Source: Franzmannia pantelleriensis (GTDB lineage: Bacteria; Pseudomonadota; Gammaproteobacteria; Pseudomonadales; Halomonadaceae). From it: a DNA stretch of 64,000 bases. The notes below the pieces were generated by a model. The model was not told the DNA's origin. It made no database searches and saw only the letters and a list, made by a program, of their open reading frames with translations. The stretch is from the NCBI RefSeq assembly GCF_900102875.1, contig NZ_FNGH01000001.1, forward strand, positions 152,993 through 216,992. Reading direction: 5' to 3'. The translations under genes and the position numbers were made by a program. This document shows, in pieces, positions 9,224 through 17,399 of the stretch (position 1 is the stretch's first letter; each line of letters opens with the position of its first letter).

Positions 9224-9347
9224 AAGTTTTTCTAACTGATTTTGATAACAAGATGGGGCATACACTCACCATTACAGCGGATGTAGAGTTGGTGTCTCGA
9301 TTATAGCAAGCTCAGCTTATCAGTAGCGACGACCAGAAAGAGGTGTC

Positions 9348-10607
9348 ATGGCCAACTTCGACTGGCATGCCGAACGCAGCAATCGCCACCCCCTCGACCT
9401 TGTCGGCACAAGCGAGATGGATGGTGACATCGATCTGGTGGCCGTACGTGGCTATCGCCTTGGGCGGGTGCGCGCAATGATGCGGCGGCTGGATATCGGC
9501 GCTTTGATCCTCTCGGACCCCGTCAATATCCGCTATGCCACCGGCGCCAGGAACATGCAGGTGTTCAGTGCCCGTAACACCCCCGCGCGTTACTGTCTGG
9601 TGACGGACCATCGCGTCATCCTCTTCGAATTCACCGGATGTGAGCATCTCGCCGACGGGTTGGAGACCATCGACGAGATACGCCCAGCGATGACAGCCAG
9701 TTTCGTTGCCGCCGGGCCGGATATCGCACAACGCGAAAAGGCCTGGGCCAGGGAAATGAAAGCACTGATCGATGCCGAGGCCGGGCCCGATGTGCGTGTC
9801 GGCATGGAGCGAATGAACGCCGGCAGTGCCGTTGCGTTGGCCCAACTCGGCGTTGGCCTGGTCGATGCGCAATGGCCCGTGGAGCTGGCGCGCTGCATCA
9901 AGTCGCCGGAAGAGGTGAAGTGTGCCATCGCCTCGCTGCGTGCCACCGAAGCGGGCGTGGCCGCCCTGCGTGACGCCATACGACCCGGTATCACCGAGAA
10001 CGCGCTATGGTCGGTACTGCACCAAGCGATCATCGAGCGCAATGGCGACTACTGTGAAACGCGCTTGCTCAACTCCGGCCAGCGTACCAATCCTTGGTTC
10101 CAGGAAACCGGCCAGAAGCCGCTACAGCCCAATGAGCTGGTCGCCTTGGATACCGATGTCGTCGGCTGCCACGGCTACTATTCGGACTTCTCACGCACCT
10201 TCCATGTCGGTCCAGACCGACCCAGTGCAGAGCAGCGCGAGCTCTATCGGCTCGCAAATGAACAAGTCCAGCACAATATCGACATCATCAAGCCCGGGAT
10301 GGGCTTTCGCGACTATGCCGAACGCGCCTGGAACATCCCGTCCCGTTTCCACGCCAACCGCTACTATCTCTCGGCACATGGCGTCGGCATGAGCGGCGAA
10401 TACCCATATCTCTACCACATCCATGACTTTCCCGATGCCGGCTATGACGGTGAGATACAGCCGGGCATGACGCTCTGCGTGGAGAGCTACATCGGGGCTG
10501 AGGGTGGCCGCGAGGGCGTCAAGCTCGAAGAGCAGCTACTGGTCACCGACACCGGTACCCAGGTGCTGTCACGCTTTCCACTGGAGGACTCTCTGCTGGC
10601 CTCGTAA
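9348..10607 (+). CDS. DddP-like M24 family metalloprotein (Xaa-Pro peptidase fold)
   Basis: A 419-residue protein of the M24 'pita-bread' fold with an N-terminal creatinase-like domain. It most resembles DddP, the DMSP lyase of roseobacters, in segments such as NIRYATGARNMQ and ETRLLNSGQRTNPWF. The six metal ligands are present: Asp268, Asp270, Asp280, His344, Glu379 and Glu394. Compared from memory with the Roseobacter enzyme (Asp295, Asp297, Asp307, His371, Glu406, Glu421) all are shifted by 27. By the same shift the catalytic-base Asp377 becomes Gly350 here (HGVGMSG), whereas Tyr366 is kept as Tyr339. True DMSP lyase activity is therefore doubtful. An Xaa-Pro peptidase or an enzyme for another betaine-like substrate is equally possible. 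The next gene encodes a betaine-binding protein 37 bp downstream. Confidence 0.82.
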   Translation: MANFDWHAERSNRHPLDLVGTSEMDGDIDLVAVRGYRLGRVRAMMRRLDIGALILSDPVNIRYATGARNMQVFSARNTPARYCLVTDHRVILFEFTGCEHLADGLETIDEIRPAMTASFVAAGPDIAQREKAWAREMKALIDAEAGPDVRVGMERMNAGSAVALAQLGVGLVDAQWPVELARCIKSPEEVKCAIASLRATEAGVAALRDAIRPGITENALWSVLHQAIIERNGDYCETRLLNSGQRTNPWFQETGQKPLQPNELVALDTDVVGCHGYYSDFSRTFHVGPDRPSAEQRELYRLANEQVQHNIDIIKPGMGFRDYAERAWNIPSRFHANRYYLSAHGVGMSGEYPYLYHIHDFPDAGYDGEIQPGMTLCVESYIGAEGGREGVKLEEQLLVTDTGTQVLSRFPLEDSLLAS

Positions 10608-10644
10608 TCCCACACCTCACGCTTACAACACCGAAGGAGGCACT

Positions 10645-11535
10645 ATGACAACGACTCGATACTTTCCCCTGATGACCGCAGCTGGCTTGATGTTGGCCGG
10701 AAGCGCACTCAGCACTGCCCAAGCCCAGCCGCGCGACATTACCATCGGCATGAACAACTGGGCCGAGAACGTAGCCGTCGCCAACATGTGGAAGCTGGTG
10801 CTCGAGGAAGAGCACGGCTATGAAGTGGGTCTGACGGAAGCCGGCAAGAGTGTGATCTATAGCGGTTTGGCAAATGAGGATTTCGATATCTCACTGGAAA
10901 TCTGGCTGCCAGTGACCGATGCCAGCTTTCTGGAGCCCTATGAAGATCACATCGATGTACACGACGGCTGGTACGAGGGCACTGGCCTCGGCCTGGTCGT
11001 GCCTGACTATGCGGAAATCGACAGCATTGCGGAACTCGTCGACCAGGCCGACAGTTTTCATTACCAGGGCCGGCCGGCCATTCTGGGCATCGACTCCGGT
11101 TCTGCCATCGCCGGTCTGACCGACGACGCTATCGATGCCTACGATCTGCCACAGACGCAGGTCAACAGCTCTGACCCGGCCATGATGGCGGCCTTGGATG
11201 ATGCCATTTCACGTGATGAAAACATCGTCGTGACACTGTGGAGCCCGCACTGGGCCTTCGCGGAGTACGATCTCAAGTATCTGGAGGATCCTGAGAACAT
11301 CTTCGGCGACAGCGAGACCATCTACTGGTTTTCGCGCAAGGACTTTGCCAGCGAGGATCCCTGGCTTAGTGCCGTGCTCGATGCCTGGAAGATGGACGAT
11401 GACAGCCTCGGCAGCCTGATGGCCGAGATCGAGCGGCGCGATGACCCTGTCGCCGGTGCCCGCCACTGGATCGACGAGAACCGCGACCTGATAGACGCTT
11501 GGATCGAGGCTGGTGATGCCGCCATCGAAGGCTGA
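10645..11535 (+). CDS. Glycine betaine/choline-type ABC transporter substrate-binding protein (OpuAC/ProX family)
   Basis: A periplasmic binding protein of 296 residues with a signal peptide ending near AQA (about residue 28). The OpuAC fold is shown by the opening DITIGMNNWAENVAVANMW, the pair WLP near residue 89 and LWSPHWAF, the latter carrying tryptophans that in this family form the aromatic cage for quaternary ammonium groups. The ATG at 10645 follows GGAGG at good spacing. It lies 37 bp after the DddP-like gene and is probably co-transcribed with it. No permease or ATPase gene is adjacent, so it must use a transporter encoded elsewhere. Confidence 0.9.
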   Translation: MTTTRYFPLMTAAGLMLAGSALSTAQAQPRDITIGMNNWAENVAVANMWKLVLEEEHGYEVGLTEAGKSVIYSGLANEDFDISLEIWLPVTDASFLEPYEDHIDVHDGWYEGTGLGLVVPDYAEIDSIAELVDQADSFHYQGRPAILGIDSGSAIAGLTDDAIDAYDLPQTQVNSSDPAMMAALDDAISRDENIVVTLWSPHWAFAEYDLKYLEDPENIFGDSETIYWFSRKDFASEDPWLSAVLDAWKMDDDSLGSLMAEIERRDDPVAGARHWIDENRDLIDAWIEAGDAAIEG

Positions 11536-11574
11536 ACGCCAAGTACCGGTGCGCTAACACTAACGGGCCATGAC

Positions 11575-11603
11575 GCGCCGCCTCACCATAAGTGAGGCGG
11601 CGC
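11575..11603 (+). terminator. Strong hairpin after the betaine-binding protein gene
   Basis: A perfect 12-bp inverted repeat (GCGCCGCCTCAC / GTGAGGCGGCGC) with a 5-nt loop lies 40 bp past the stop codon. There is no strong T-run after it, so it may terminate weakly. It lies between two convergent genes. Confidence 0.7.
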
Positions 11604-11642
11604 TGTCGATTGCGGGCAATCATCTAGCCAAAGCTGACAGCA

Positions 11643-12254
11643 CTACTCAAGTTGCGCCATAACCGATGCGCAGTCGGTAACGGTGGCGATGCTGGCCATA
11701 TCTGCGATCGCGGTATCATGGGTCGCGCGCTTGAATGCCGCACAGCCGTCTTCCAGCACGAGCGTGTGATAGTCGCGCATATGGGCGTCACGCACGGTGC
11801 TGGCTACCCCGCCGTTGGTGACGATGCCGCAAACGATCACGCTGGTGATGCCGGCTTTCTTGAGCACCCAGTCGAGCTGGGTGTTGAAGAAGCCTGAGTA
11901 GGCGACTTTGTCGACGGCGACGTCGATGTGGGAGGCAATTACCTCGACGTTGGCTTGGCCGTGGCTGCCGGGGGCGAAGTCGCCGCGGACGAGAAACGGC
12001 CGCAGCATTTTCAGGTGCGGCGAGATCATCGGCTCGCCTTGCGCATCTGGCCAAAGGGTAAAGCGGGTGGCGGCGACCATGCCGCCGGCCTGCTTGAGGC
12101 GCTGAGCCAGAGGTGCGATTCGCTCGGGTAGGGCGATGGCCTCTGAATTGCTGGCGCCGCCGCGCGCATAGGCGCCGTCGGGGTGCAGGAAGTCATTCTG
12201 CAGGTCGACGATGATCAGGCCGGTATGGTGAGGATCGAGTGGCTCAGGAGGCAT
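11643..12254 (-). CDS. Isochorismatase family protein lacking the usual Cys nucleophile
   Basis: A 203-residue alpha/beta hydrolase of the isochorismatase/cysteine hydrolase superfamily. Asp17 (IIVDLQNDF) and Lys116 (DKVAYSGF) of the catalytic triad are present. The nucleophile position in the motif T-N-x-Cys-V is Gly149 (IVTNGGVAST). Amidohydrolases of the family (nicotinamidase, N-carbamoylsarcosine amidase) need that Cys. Isochorismatases of the EntB/PhzD kind do not, so an amidase role is unlikely. The ATG at 12254 overlaps the end of tctA by 11 bp, making it the last gene of the tctCBA operon. A longer in-frame open region upstream lies inside tctA and is not used. Confidence 0.85.
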   Translation of the reverse strand: MPPEPLDPHHTGLIIVDLQNDFLHPDGAYARGGASNSEAIALPERIAPLAQRLKQAGGMVAATRFTLWPDAQGEPMISPHLKMLRPFLVRGDFAPGSHGQANVEVIASHIDVAVDKVAYSGFFNTQLDWVLKKAGITSVIVCGIVTNGGVASTVRDAHMRDYHTLVLEDGCAAFKRATHDTAIADMASIATVTDCASVMAQLE

Positions 12255-13761
12255 GGGATTCCTTGGCTGTTCTAAGGGCGCGCAGCCGGCGACGCACGCT
12301 GCTGGCGATGATGAAGCACACCGCAAGCCCGGTAATAATGAGGATGGTGAGGCTGATAGGCCGGTCGATGAAGGTATCGAGGCTGCCACGTGAGAGCAGC
12401 AGGGCCCTGCGGAAGTGCTCTTCCATCAATGGGCCGAGGATAAACCCAAGCAGTAGCGGTGCCGGGTCGAAGCGCAGCATGTTCAGTACGTAGCCAAGTA
12501 TGCCGATACCGATCACGGTATAGATGTCGAAGATACTGTTGCTGACGCTGAAAACACCCACGCTTATGAAGATCAGGATGGTGGGATAGAGCAGCCGGTA
12601 GGGGATCTTGAGCAGGCTGATCCATACGCCGATCATCGGGATGTTGAACAACACCAGCAGAATATTGCCGATGATGAAGCTGACGATCAGGCCCCAGAAC
12701 AGTTCGGGTTGTGAGGTGATCAGCTGCGGGCCGGGCGTGATGCCGTGGATGATCAGGGCGCCGAGGATCAGTGCCATGGTGATGTCGCCTGGGATGCCGA
12801 GGGTCAACGTCGGTACGAAGGCGGTTTGTGCTGAGGCGTTGTTGGCGGCCTCTGGGGCAGCCACCCCTTCGATGGCGCCTTTACCGAAACGCTGCGGATT
12901 CTTGGCGAGCTTTTTTTCGGTGGCGTAAGCCATGAACGAGGAAATCGAGGCCCCTGTGCCGGGCAGGGTGCCGAAGAAACTACCAATCGCCGAGCCGCGC
13001 GCCATGGAGGGAAGCGACAGTCGCCAGTCATCGCGGTTGGGCAGCATCGAGCGCATGGTGAAACGCTCATTAAGCCTGCTGGTGTCGATGGTGTTGATAT
13101 TGCGAATGATGTCGGCGACACCGAAGATGCCCATCGCCAGGGCGACCAGACTCAGCCCGCTGGAGAGTTCCGAGAAGCCAAAGGTGTAGCGGATGACCCC
13201 GGTATTGACGTCGGTGCCGATCATGCTGAGCAGTAGCCCCAGCACCACCATGGCCCCGCCCTTGAGCGGCGAGTCGGAGAAGGTGCAGGCGGCCACCAGG
13301 CCAAGCAGCATCAATGAAAAATATTCGGCCGAGCCGAACTTGAGGCCCAGCTTGGCGATATAGGGCGAGAAGAAGATCAGGATGATCAGGCCGGTGATGG
13401 CGCCGGCAAACGAGGCGATGGTGGTGATGAACAGCGCTACGCCGGCGCGCCCATTGCGTGCCATGGGGTTGCCGTCGATGCAGGCCACCGCGGAAGAGGC
13501 GGTGCCAGGAAGACGTAGCAGAATGGCGGCAGTGGAGCCACCATACTGGGCACCGTAATAGACGCCGGCGAGCATCACGATGGCCACTTCCGGGCCGATG
13601 TAATAGGTGATCGGCAGTAGCAGCGAGATGGCTGCCAACGGGCCAATGCCCGGCAGCACACCGATAAACGTGCCCAGCAGCACGCCGATGAAGCAGTACC
13701 ACAGCATCGTCGGCGTGAGCGCCGCCTGCAGGCCGATGCCCAGGTTAGCGATTACGTCCAC
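12244..13761 (-). CDS. tctA: Tripartite tricarboxylate transporter permease TctA (first set)
   Basis: The large permease of a TTT-family secondary transporter, 505 residues with about ten to twelve membrane segments. The signature GVLPGIGPLAAISLLLP lies near residues 36-52, and the mirrored motif GTLPGTGASISSFMAY lies in the second half. Together with the binding protein TctC and the small subunit TctB it imports carboxylates. Gene order on the minus strand is tctC, tctB, tctA, isochorismatase-fold gene. Confidence 0.93.
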   Translation of the reverse strand: MDVIANLGIGLQAALTPTMLWYCFIGVLLGTFIGVLPGIGPLAAISLLLPITYYIGPEVAIVMLAGVYYGAQYGGSTAAILLRLPGTASSAVACIDGNPMARNGRAGVALFITTIASFAGAITGLIILIFFSPYIAKLGLKFGSAEYFSLMLLGLVAACTFSDSPLKGGAMVVLGLLLSMIGTDVNTGVIRYTFGFSELSSGLSLVALAMGIFGVADIIRNINTIDTSRLNERFTMRSMLPNRDDWRLSLPSMARGSAIGSFFGTLPGTGASISSFMAYATEKKLAKNPQRFGKGAIEGVAAPEAANNASAQTAFVPTLTLGIPGDITMALILGALIIHGITPGPQLITSQPELFWGLIVSFIIGNILLVLFNIPMIGVWISLLKIPYRLLYPTILIFISVGVFSVSNSIFDIYTVIGIGILGYVLNMLRFDPAPLLLGFILGPLMEEHFRRALLLSRGSLDTFIDRPISLTILIITGLAVCFIIASSVRRRLRALRTAKESHAS

Positions 13762-13780
13762 AAACGACTCTCCTTCCGGA

Positions 13781-14236
13781 CTAGCCCCACCATAGCGGCA
13801 TATTCATGCCGAGCCCGGCGATGAAGATCAATGACGAAAGCGTAGCGACGACCAGCGCTAGTGTGATGCGCCCCGGCCAGGTGATTTCCCGATCGGCCCA
13901 GGATGAGACCAGCACGCCGACAAAGGCGGCCGGGGCCAGGCCAGCGGGTCGCAGCAGCAGCGCGAATAGCGCCATGCTGGCCGCCACGACCAGCACCTGG
14001 CCAAGCTGCAGATCTATTGCGCTGCTGGGTTTCAACTGCGAGGTGACAGCAAGGATGCCGCCCATCGCACACAGCACTATCGACAGCACCTGTGGCAAGA
14101 ACCCAGGCCCCATCCGCGCGAGGCTGCCGAAGGCGTACTGCTGCCCGTGGTAATAGGCATAGGCGCCTATGCCAATGAGCAACAGCCCACCAAACAGCTC
14201 GTGATTGACCTTCAGTGTCAGCTTACTCATGGACAT
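13781..14236 (-). CDS. tctB: Tripartite tricarboxylate transporter small subunit TctB (first set)
   Basis: A 151-residue protein with four predicted membrane segments, the normal form of TctB. The opening strand NHELFGGLLLIGIGAYAYY and the motif RMGPGFLPQ (near residues 40-48) are typical. It lies between tctC (18 bp upstream) and tctA (19 bp downstream). Confidence 0.88.
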   Translation of the reverse strand: MSMSKLTLKVNHELFGGLLLIGIGAYAYYHGQQYAFGSLARMGPGFLPQVLSIVLCAMGGILAVTSQLKPSSAIDLQLGQVLVVAASMALFALLLRPAGLAPAAFVGVLVSSWADREITWPGRITLALVVATLSSLIFIAGLGMNMPLWWG

Positions 14237-14254
14237 GATGACTGAGTGCCGTGA

Positions 14255-15238
14255 TCACTGTTTCTCGATATCGCCAGCTTCGGCGATGGCTTTCCAGCGC
14301 TCGACGTCGTCGACGATGAACGCTGCAAAGGCTTCGGCACTGATGTCGATGGGCTCGGCGCCTTCGCGCTCCAGCAGGTCGGCACCGGATTCGCCATGCA
14401 TGATCTCGGTGACATCGGCGTTGAGCCGCTCGACGATGGCAGGATCCATGCCAGCGGGGCCGAGCAGACCGAACCAACCGTAGGTGGTTGGGTAGTCGCT
14501 CAAGGTCTCGTTGATCGAGGGGATGTCGTCGAGGTTCGGCATGCGCTCCGGCGATGTGACGGCAATCGCATTGGCATCGCCTGATTCCACCAGCGGCATG
14601 GCGGCCGCGAAGGGCGCGAACATCACGTCGACGTGGCTACCGATCAGGTCGGCGATGGCCGGCGCGGTACCGTTATAGGGGATTTCGTAGCCGACCACCT
14701 CGGATTCCTGAATGAACTTGAGGGTCTCCATATGCAGTGAAGAGCCCAGTCCACCGACACCGAACGTGATGCCGTCGGGCTGCTCGGCGGCGTAGTCGAG
14801 CATGTCTTGCAGGCTGTCGAACTCAAGGTCTGGACGAGACAGCAGGATGCTGGAGACTTCGCCAAGCAGCGAGATCGGCGAGAAGTCCTCGACAGGGTCA
14901 TAGGGCAGCTCGTGGAACAGCGACTCATTGAGTGTGTGGCTGGTATAGGCCACTAGCAGGGTGTAGCCGTCAGGATCCGCATTGGCGACGGCCTCGGTGG
15001 CAATGCTGGCGCCGGCGCCGGGGCGGTTGTCGACCACGGTTGGCACGTCGTACTTCTGTGCCAGGCCCTCGGCGACTTCGCGCGCCATGGCATCGGTAGT
15101 GCCGCCGGCGGAGGCACCAACGATCAGGTTGATCGGCTGGCTAGGGTAATTATCGGCGACGGCTTGGGTGCCGAGCAGCAGGCTACAAGGGGCCGCTGCG
15201 GCGAGCACGAGCAGAGCGCGGGGGGTAGTCAAGCGCAT
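14255..15238 (-). CDS. tctC: Tripartite tricarboxylate transporter substrate-binding protein TctC (Bug family)
   Basis: A periplasmic carboxylate-binding protein of the Bug/TctC family, 327 residues. The signal peptide ends near QAVA-DNYP. Family motifs are PSQPINLIVGASAGGTTD and VVDNRPGAGASIATEAVA. I chose the ATG at 15238 because GGAG sits 7 nt upstream. An ATG at 15250 has a poorer site and would add four residues. Its promoter carries the palindromic operator also found before the second tctC, so the two systems are probably co-regulated. Confidence 0.9.
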   Translation of the reverse strand: MRLTTPRALLVLAAAAPCSLLLGTQAVADNYPSQPINLIVGASAGGTTDAMAREVAEGLAQKYDVPTVVDNRPGAGASIATEAVANADPDGYTLLVAYTSHTLNESLFHELPYDPVEDFSPISLLGEVSSILLSRPDLEFDSLQDMLDYAAEQPDGITFGVGGLGSSLHMETLKFIQESEVVGYEIPYNGTAPAIADLIGSHVDVMFAPFAAAMPLVESGDANAIAVTSPERMPNLDDIPSINETLSDYPTTYGWFGLLGPAGMDPAIVERLNADVTEIMHGESGADLLEREGAEPIDISAEAFAAFIVDDVERWKAIAEAGDIEKQ

Positions 15239-15320
15239 GTGGGACTCCATCTTGTTGGTGTAATAAAGCCGTTGGCGGGGTAGGCAGTTGTATTGAATGA
15301 GCCATCGCCATAGTGATATC

Positions 15321-15336
15321 CACTTTATGTAAAGTG
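15321..15336. promoter_or_regulatory. Inverted repeat in the tctC (first set) promoter
   Basis: A perfect inverted repeat CACTTTA-TG-TAAAGTG. It overlaps the -10 region expected from the TTGACA box at 15346-15351. It is a second candidate operator, distinct from the one shared with the other tctC promoter. Confidence 0.45.
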
Positions 15337-15344
15337 TTATTGTA

Positions 15345-15361
15345 ATGTCAATAGGACATGA
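15345..15361. promoter_or_regulatory. Shared operator and -35 box of the first tctCBA operon
   Basis: The 17-bp palindromic sequence ATGTCAATAGGACATGA is identical, base for base and in the same orientation, to the core of the operator at 20589-20609. Read on the minus strand it contains a consensus -35 hexamer TTGACA (15351 to 15346) for tctC. A bound repressor would therefore block RNA polymerase. The GntR regulator at 20661 is the obvious candidate. Confidence 0.7.
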
Positions 15362-15392
15362 AGCGGCATGTGGTGTTACGACGATGTACCTT

Positions 15393-16022
15393 TTACCGGC
15401 AGTGACGACCTGTTGCGGGTACCACCCACGGTCGATCGGCTAGGTAACGATCGGCAAAGTCGTTGATCTGCGTGTCCCATGCCAGCGTGGCCTGGATGTC
15501 ATCGATACCTTTGAGCAGCCGCTCGCGGCTGCCATCGTCGATCTCGAAGGCCAGGCAATGGTCGTTTTCCCAGCGTATTTCACAGGCTTCAAGGTCAACC
15601 GTCAGCGGCGCCTGCGGCTGAGCCTGGCAGTAAGCGACGAGCTCGTCGAACGGGGCCTGATCGAGCATGATCGGCAGCAAGCCGTTGCGGATGGCGTTGT
15701 TGCGAAAGATATCGGCAATCTTCGTCGAGATGATGACCTGGATGCCGTGATCGACGAAGGCGTAGACAGCGCCTTCACGGGAGGAGCCGCAGCCGATGTT
15801 GTGGCCAGCGAGTACGATCTTGGCGCCACTGTCGGCCTCGGTGATGGGTGAATCGCAACGCGGCCGGCCTTGCATATCGTAGCGGGCATCGTATAGCAGG
15901 TAGTGGTGGTAGCCATCGCTGCGCGGTTTGCGCAGGAAGCGTGCCGGGATGATCTGGTCGGTGTCGATGTTGGCGTCAAGCAGCAGCAGGGCTGGGCTTG
16001 CGACCTGGGTGACGGGCTTCAT
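15393..16022 (-). CDS. leuD: LeuD-type small subunit of an isopropylmalate isomerase/maleate hydratase-like hydro-lyase
   Basis: The swivel-domain small subunit of the aconitase superfamily, 209 residues. Recognisable motifs are LLLDANIDTDQIIPARFL and GHNIGCGSSREGAVYAF, the latter forming the substrate-binding Ser-Arg loop. It follows leuC by 3 bp and pairs with it. The neighbours are a TTT transporter and, divergently, a lyase, not leuA or leuB. So the complex may act in catabolism (hydration of maleate, citraconate or dimethylmaleate, as known for relatives) instead of leucine synthesis. The sequence alone does not settle the substrate. Confidence 0.85.
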   Translation of the reverse strand: MKPVTQVASPALLLLDANIDTDQIIPARFLRKPRSDGYHHYLLYDARYDMQGRPRCDSPITEADSGAKIVLAGHNIGCGSSREGAVYAFVDHGIQVIISTKIADIFRNNAIRNGLLPIMLDQAPFDELVAYCQAQPQAPLTVDLEACEIRWENDHCLAFEIDDGSRERLLKGIDDIQATLAWDTQINDFADRYLADRPWVVPATGRHCR

Positions 16023-16025
16023 GCG

Positions 16026-17399
16026 CTAGCCTCCTGTGCGGATGTCGACGATCTTGCCGTTGAGCGCTGCTGCAGCGGCCATGGCGGGGCTCATCAGGTG
16101 GGTGCGTGCGCCGGGCCCCTGGCGGCCGGGAAAGTTGCGGTTGCTGGTGGACGCGCAGCGCTGACCAGGGGCGACGCTGTCGCCGTTCATCGCTACGCAC
16201 ATCGAGCAGCCGCTTTCGCCCCAGCTGGCGCCGGCCTGACGGAAGATCTCTGCCAGGCCTTCGGCTTCTGCCTGCGCCTTGACGCGGTTGGACCCGGCAA
16301 CGATCAGGGTTGGCACCTTGACCGTGCCACCTTGGAGTACGCTGGCGGCGTCGCGCAGATCGCTTAGCCGTGAGTTGGTGCAGGAGCCGATGAAGACCTG
16401 GTCGACTTCCAGGCCGAGGATGGGCTGGCCTGCGTTCAGGCCCATGTACTCCAGTGAGCTATGGGTGGCCTCGCTGTCGACGGTGGCAAATGGCTCATCC
16501 ACGGCCACGGACTGCTCGGGACTGGTACCCCAGGTCACACGCGGTGCAACGTCGTTGGCGTCGAGGGTCACGGACTTGTCGTAAGCGGCCCCGGGGTCGC
16601 TGTAAAGGCTGAGCCAATGACGCTCGGCTTGCTCGAGTGCCTCGCCGGTGGGGGCTCTGGGCGTGTCGCGTAGCCAGCTGAGGGTGGTGTCGTCCGGGGC
16701 CACCATGCCGACCCGGGCACCTGCCTCTATGGTCATGTTGCACAGGGTCATGCGGGCGTCCATTGAGAGGTTGGCCACCGCCGGGCCGGTGTACTCCACG
16801 GCGTGGCCGGTGGCGCCGCCCGTGCCTATCTGGTGAATGATGTGCAGCGCGAGGTCCTTGGCGGTGACGCCGTGGGCGAGCTGCCCACTGACATGGATCC
16901 GCATTGTCTTGGGGCGACGTTGCCAGAGGGTCTGGGTGGCGAGCACATGGGCAACCTCGGTGGCACCGATGCCCATCGCCAGCGCGCCGAAGGCGCCGTG
17001 GGTGGTGGTGTGCGAGTCACCGCAGACGATGATCAGCCCGGGAAGTGTCAGGCCCAGTTCCGGGGCGGCGACGTGGACGATGCCGCGGTCGGTGTGGCCG
17101 AGCCCGAGGTAGGTCAGTTGATGCTTGGCGGTGTTGTCCTCGAGCAGGCGAATCATACCGGCGACCTCGGGGTCGTCGTCTAGGCGTGCCAGGTTGGAGG
17201 GCACGTAGTGGTCGGCGATGCCGAAGGTGAGCTCCGGGTAGGCCAGAGGCCGGCCGCTGCTGTCGAGCTTGTCGAAGGCGTGAAAGGAGCCTTCGTGGAC
17301 GAAGTGGCGGTCGACCCACAGCAGGTCGAACTCCCCTGTGCTGGCGATCCTGTGCTGCTGCCAGATCTTCTCGAACAGGGTGAGGGGGGGCTGTGTCAT
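16026..17399 (-). CDS. leuC: LeuC-type large subunit of an isopropylmalate isomerase/maleate hydratase-like hydro-lyase
   Basis: The iron-sulfur large subunit of an aconitase-superfamily hydro-lyase, 457 residues. The three cluster cysteines are Cys340 (FIGSCTN), Cys398 and Cys401 (GCSMC). The catalytic C-terminal loop SNRNFPGRQGPG and the stretch THLMSPAMAAAAA are intact, so the enzyme should be active. The start overlaps the end of the upstream tctA by 4 nt, showing that transporter and enzyme are expressed together. That coupling argues for a catabolic substrate delivered by the TTT system. Leucine-pathway isomerase activity cannot be excluded. Confidence 0.88.
   Translation of the reverse strand: MTQPPLTLFEKIWQQHRIASTGEFDLLWVDRHFVHEGSFHAFDKLDSSGRPLAYPELTFGIADHYVPSNLARLDDDPEVAGMIRLLEDNTAKHQLTYLGLGHTDRGIVHVAAPELGLTLPGLIIVCGDSHTTTHGAFGALAMGIGATEVAHVLATQTLWQRRPKTMRIHVSGQLAHGVTAKDLALHIIHQIGTGGATGHAVEYTGPAVANLSMDARMTLCNMTIEAGARVGMVAPDDTTLSWLRDTPRAPTGEALEQAERHWLSLYSDPGAAYDKSVTLDANDVAPRVTWGTSPEQSVAVDEPFATVDSEATHSSLEYMGLNAGQPILGLEVDQVFIGSCTNSRLSDLRDAASVLQGGTVKVPTLIVAGSNRVKAQAEAEGLAEIFRQAGASWGESGCSMCVAMNGDSVAPGQRCASTSNRNFPGRQGPGARTHLMSPAMAAAAALNGKIVDIRTGG

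Noticed and set aside
9348-10607. Calling the M24 protein a DMSP lyase (dddP)
   Set aside because: The recalled catalytic Asp is Gly350, so only a DddP-like label is justified.
11643-12254. Calling the isochorismatase-fold gene a maleamate amidohydrolase feeding maleate to the LeuCD-type enzyme
   Set aside because: The Cys nucleophile required by such amidases is replaced by Gly149.
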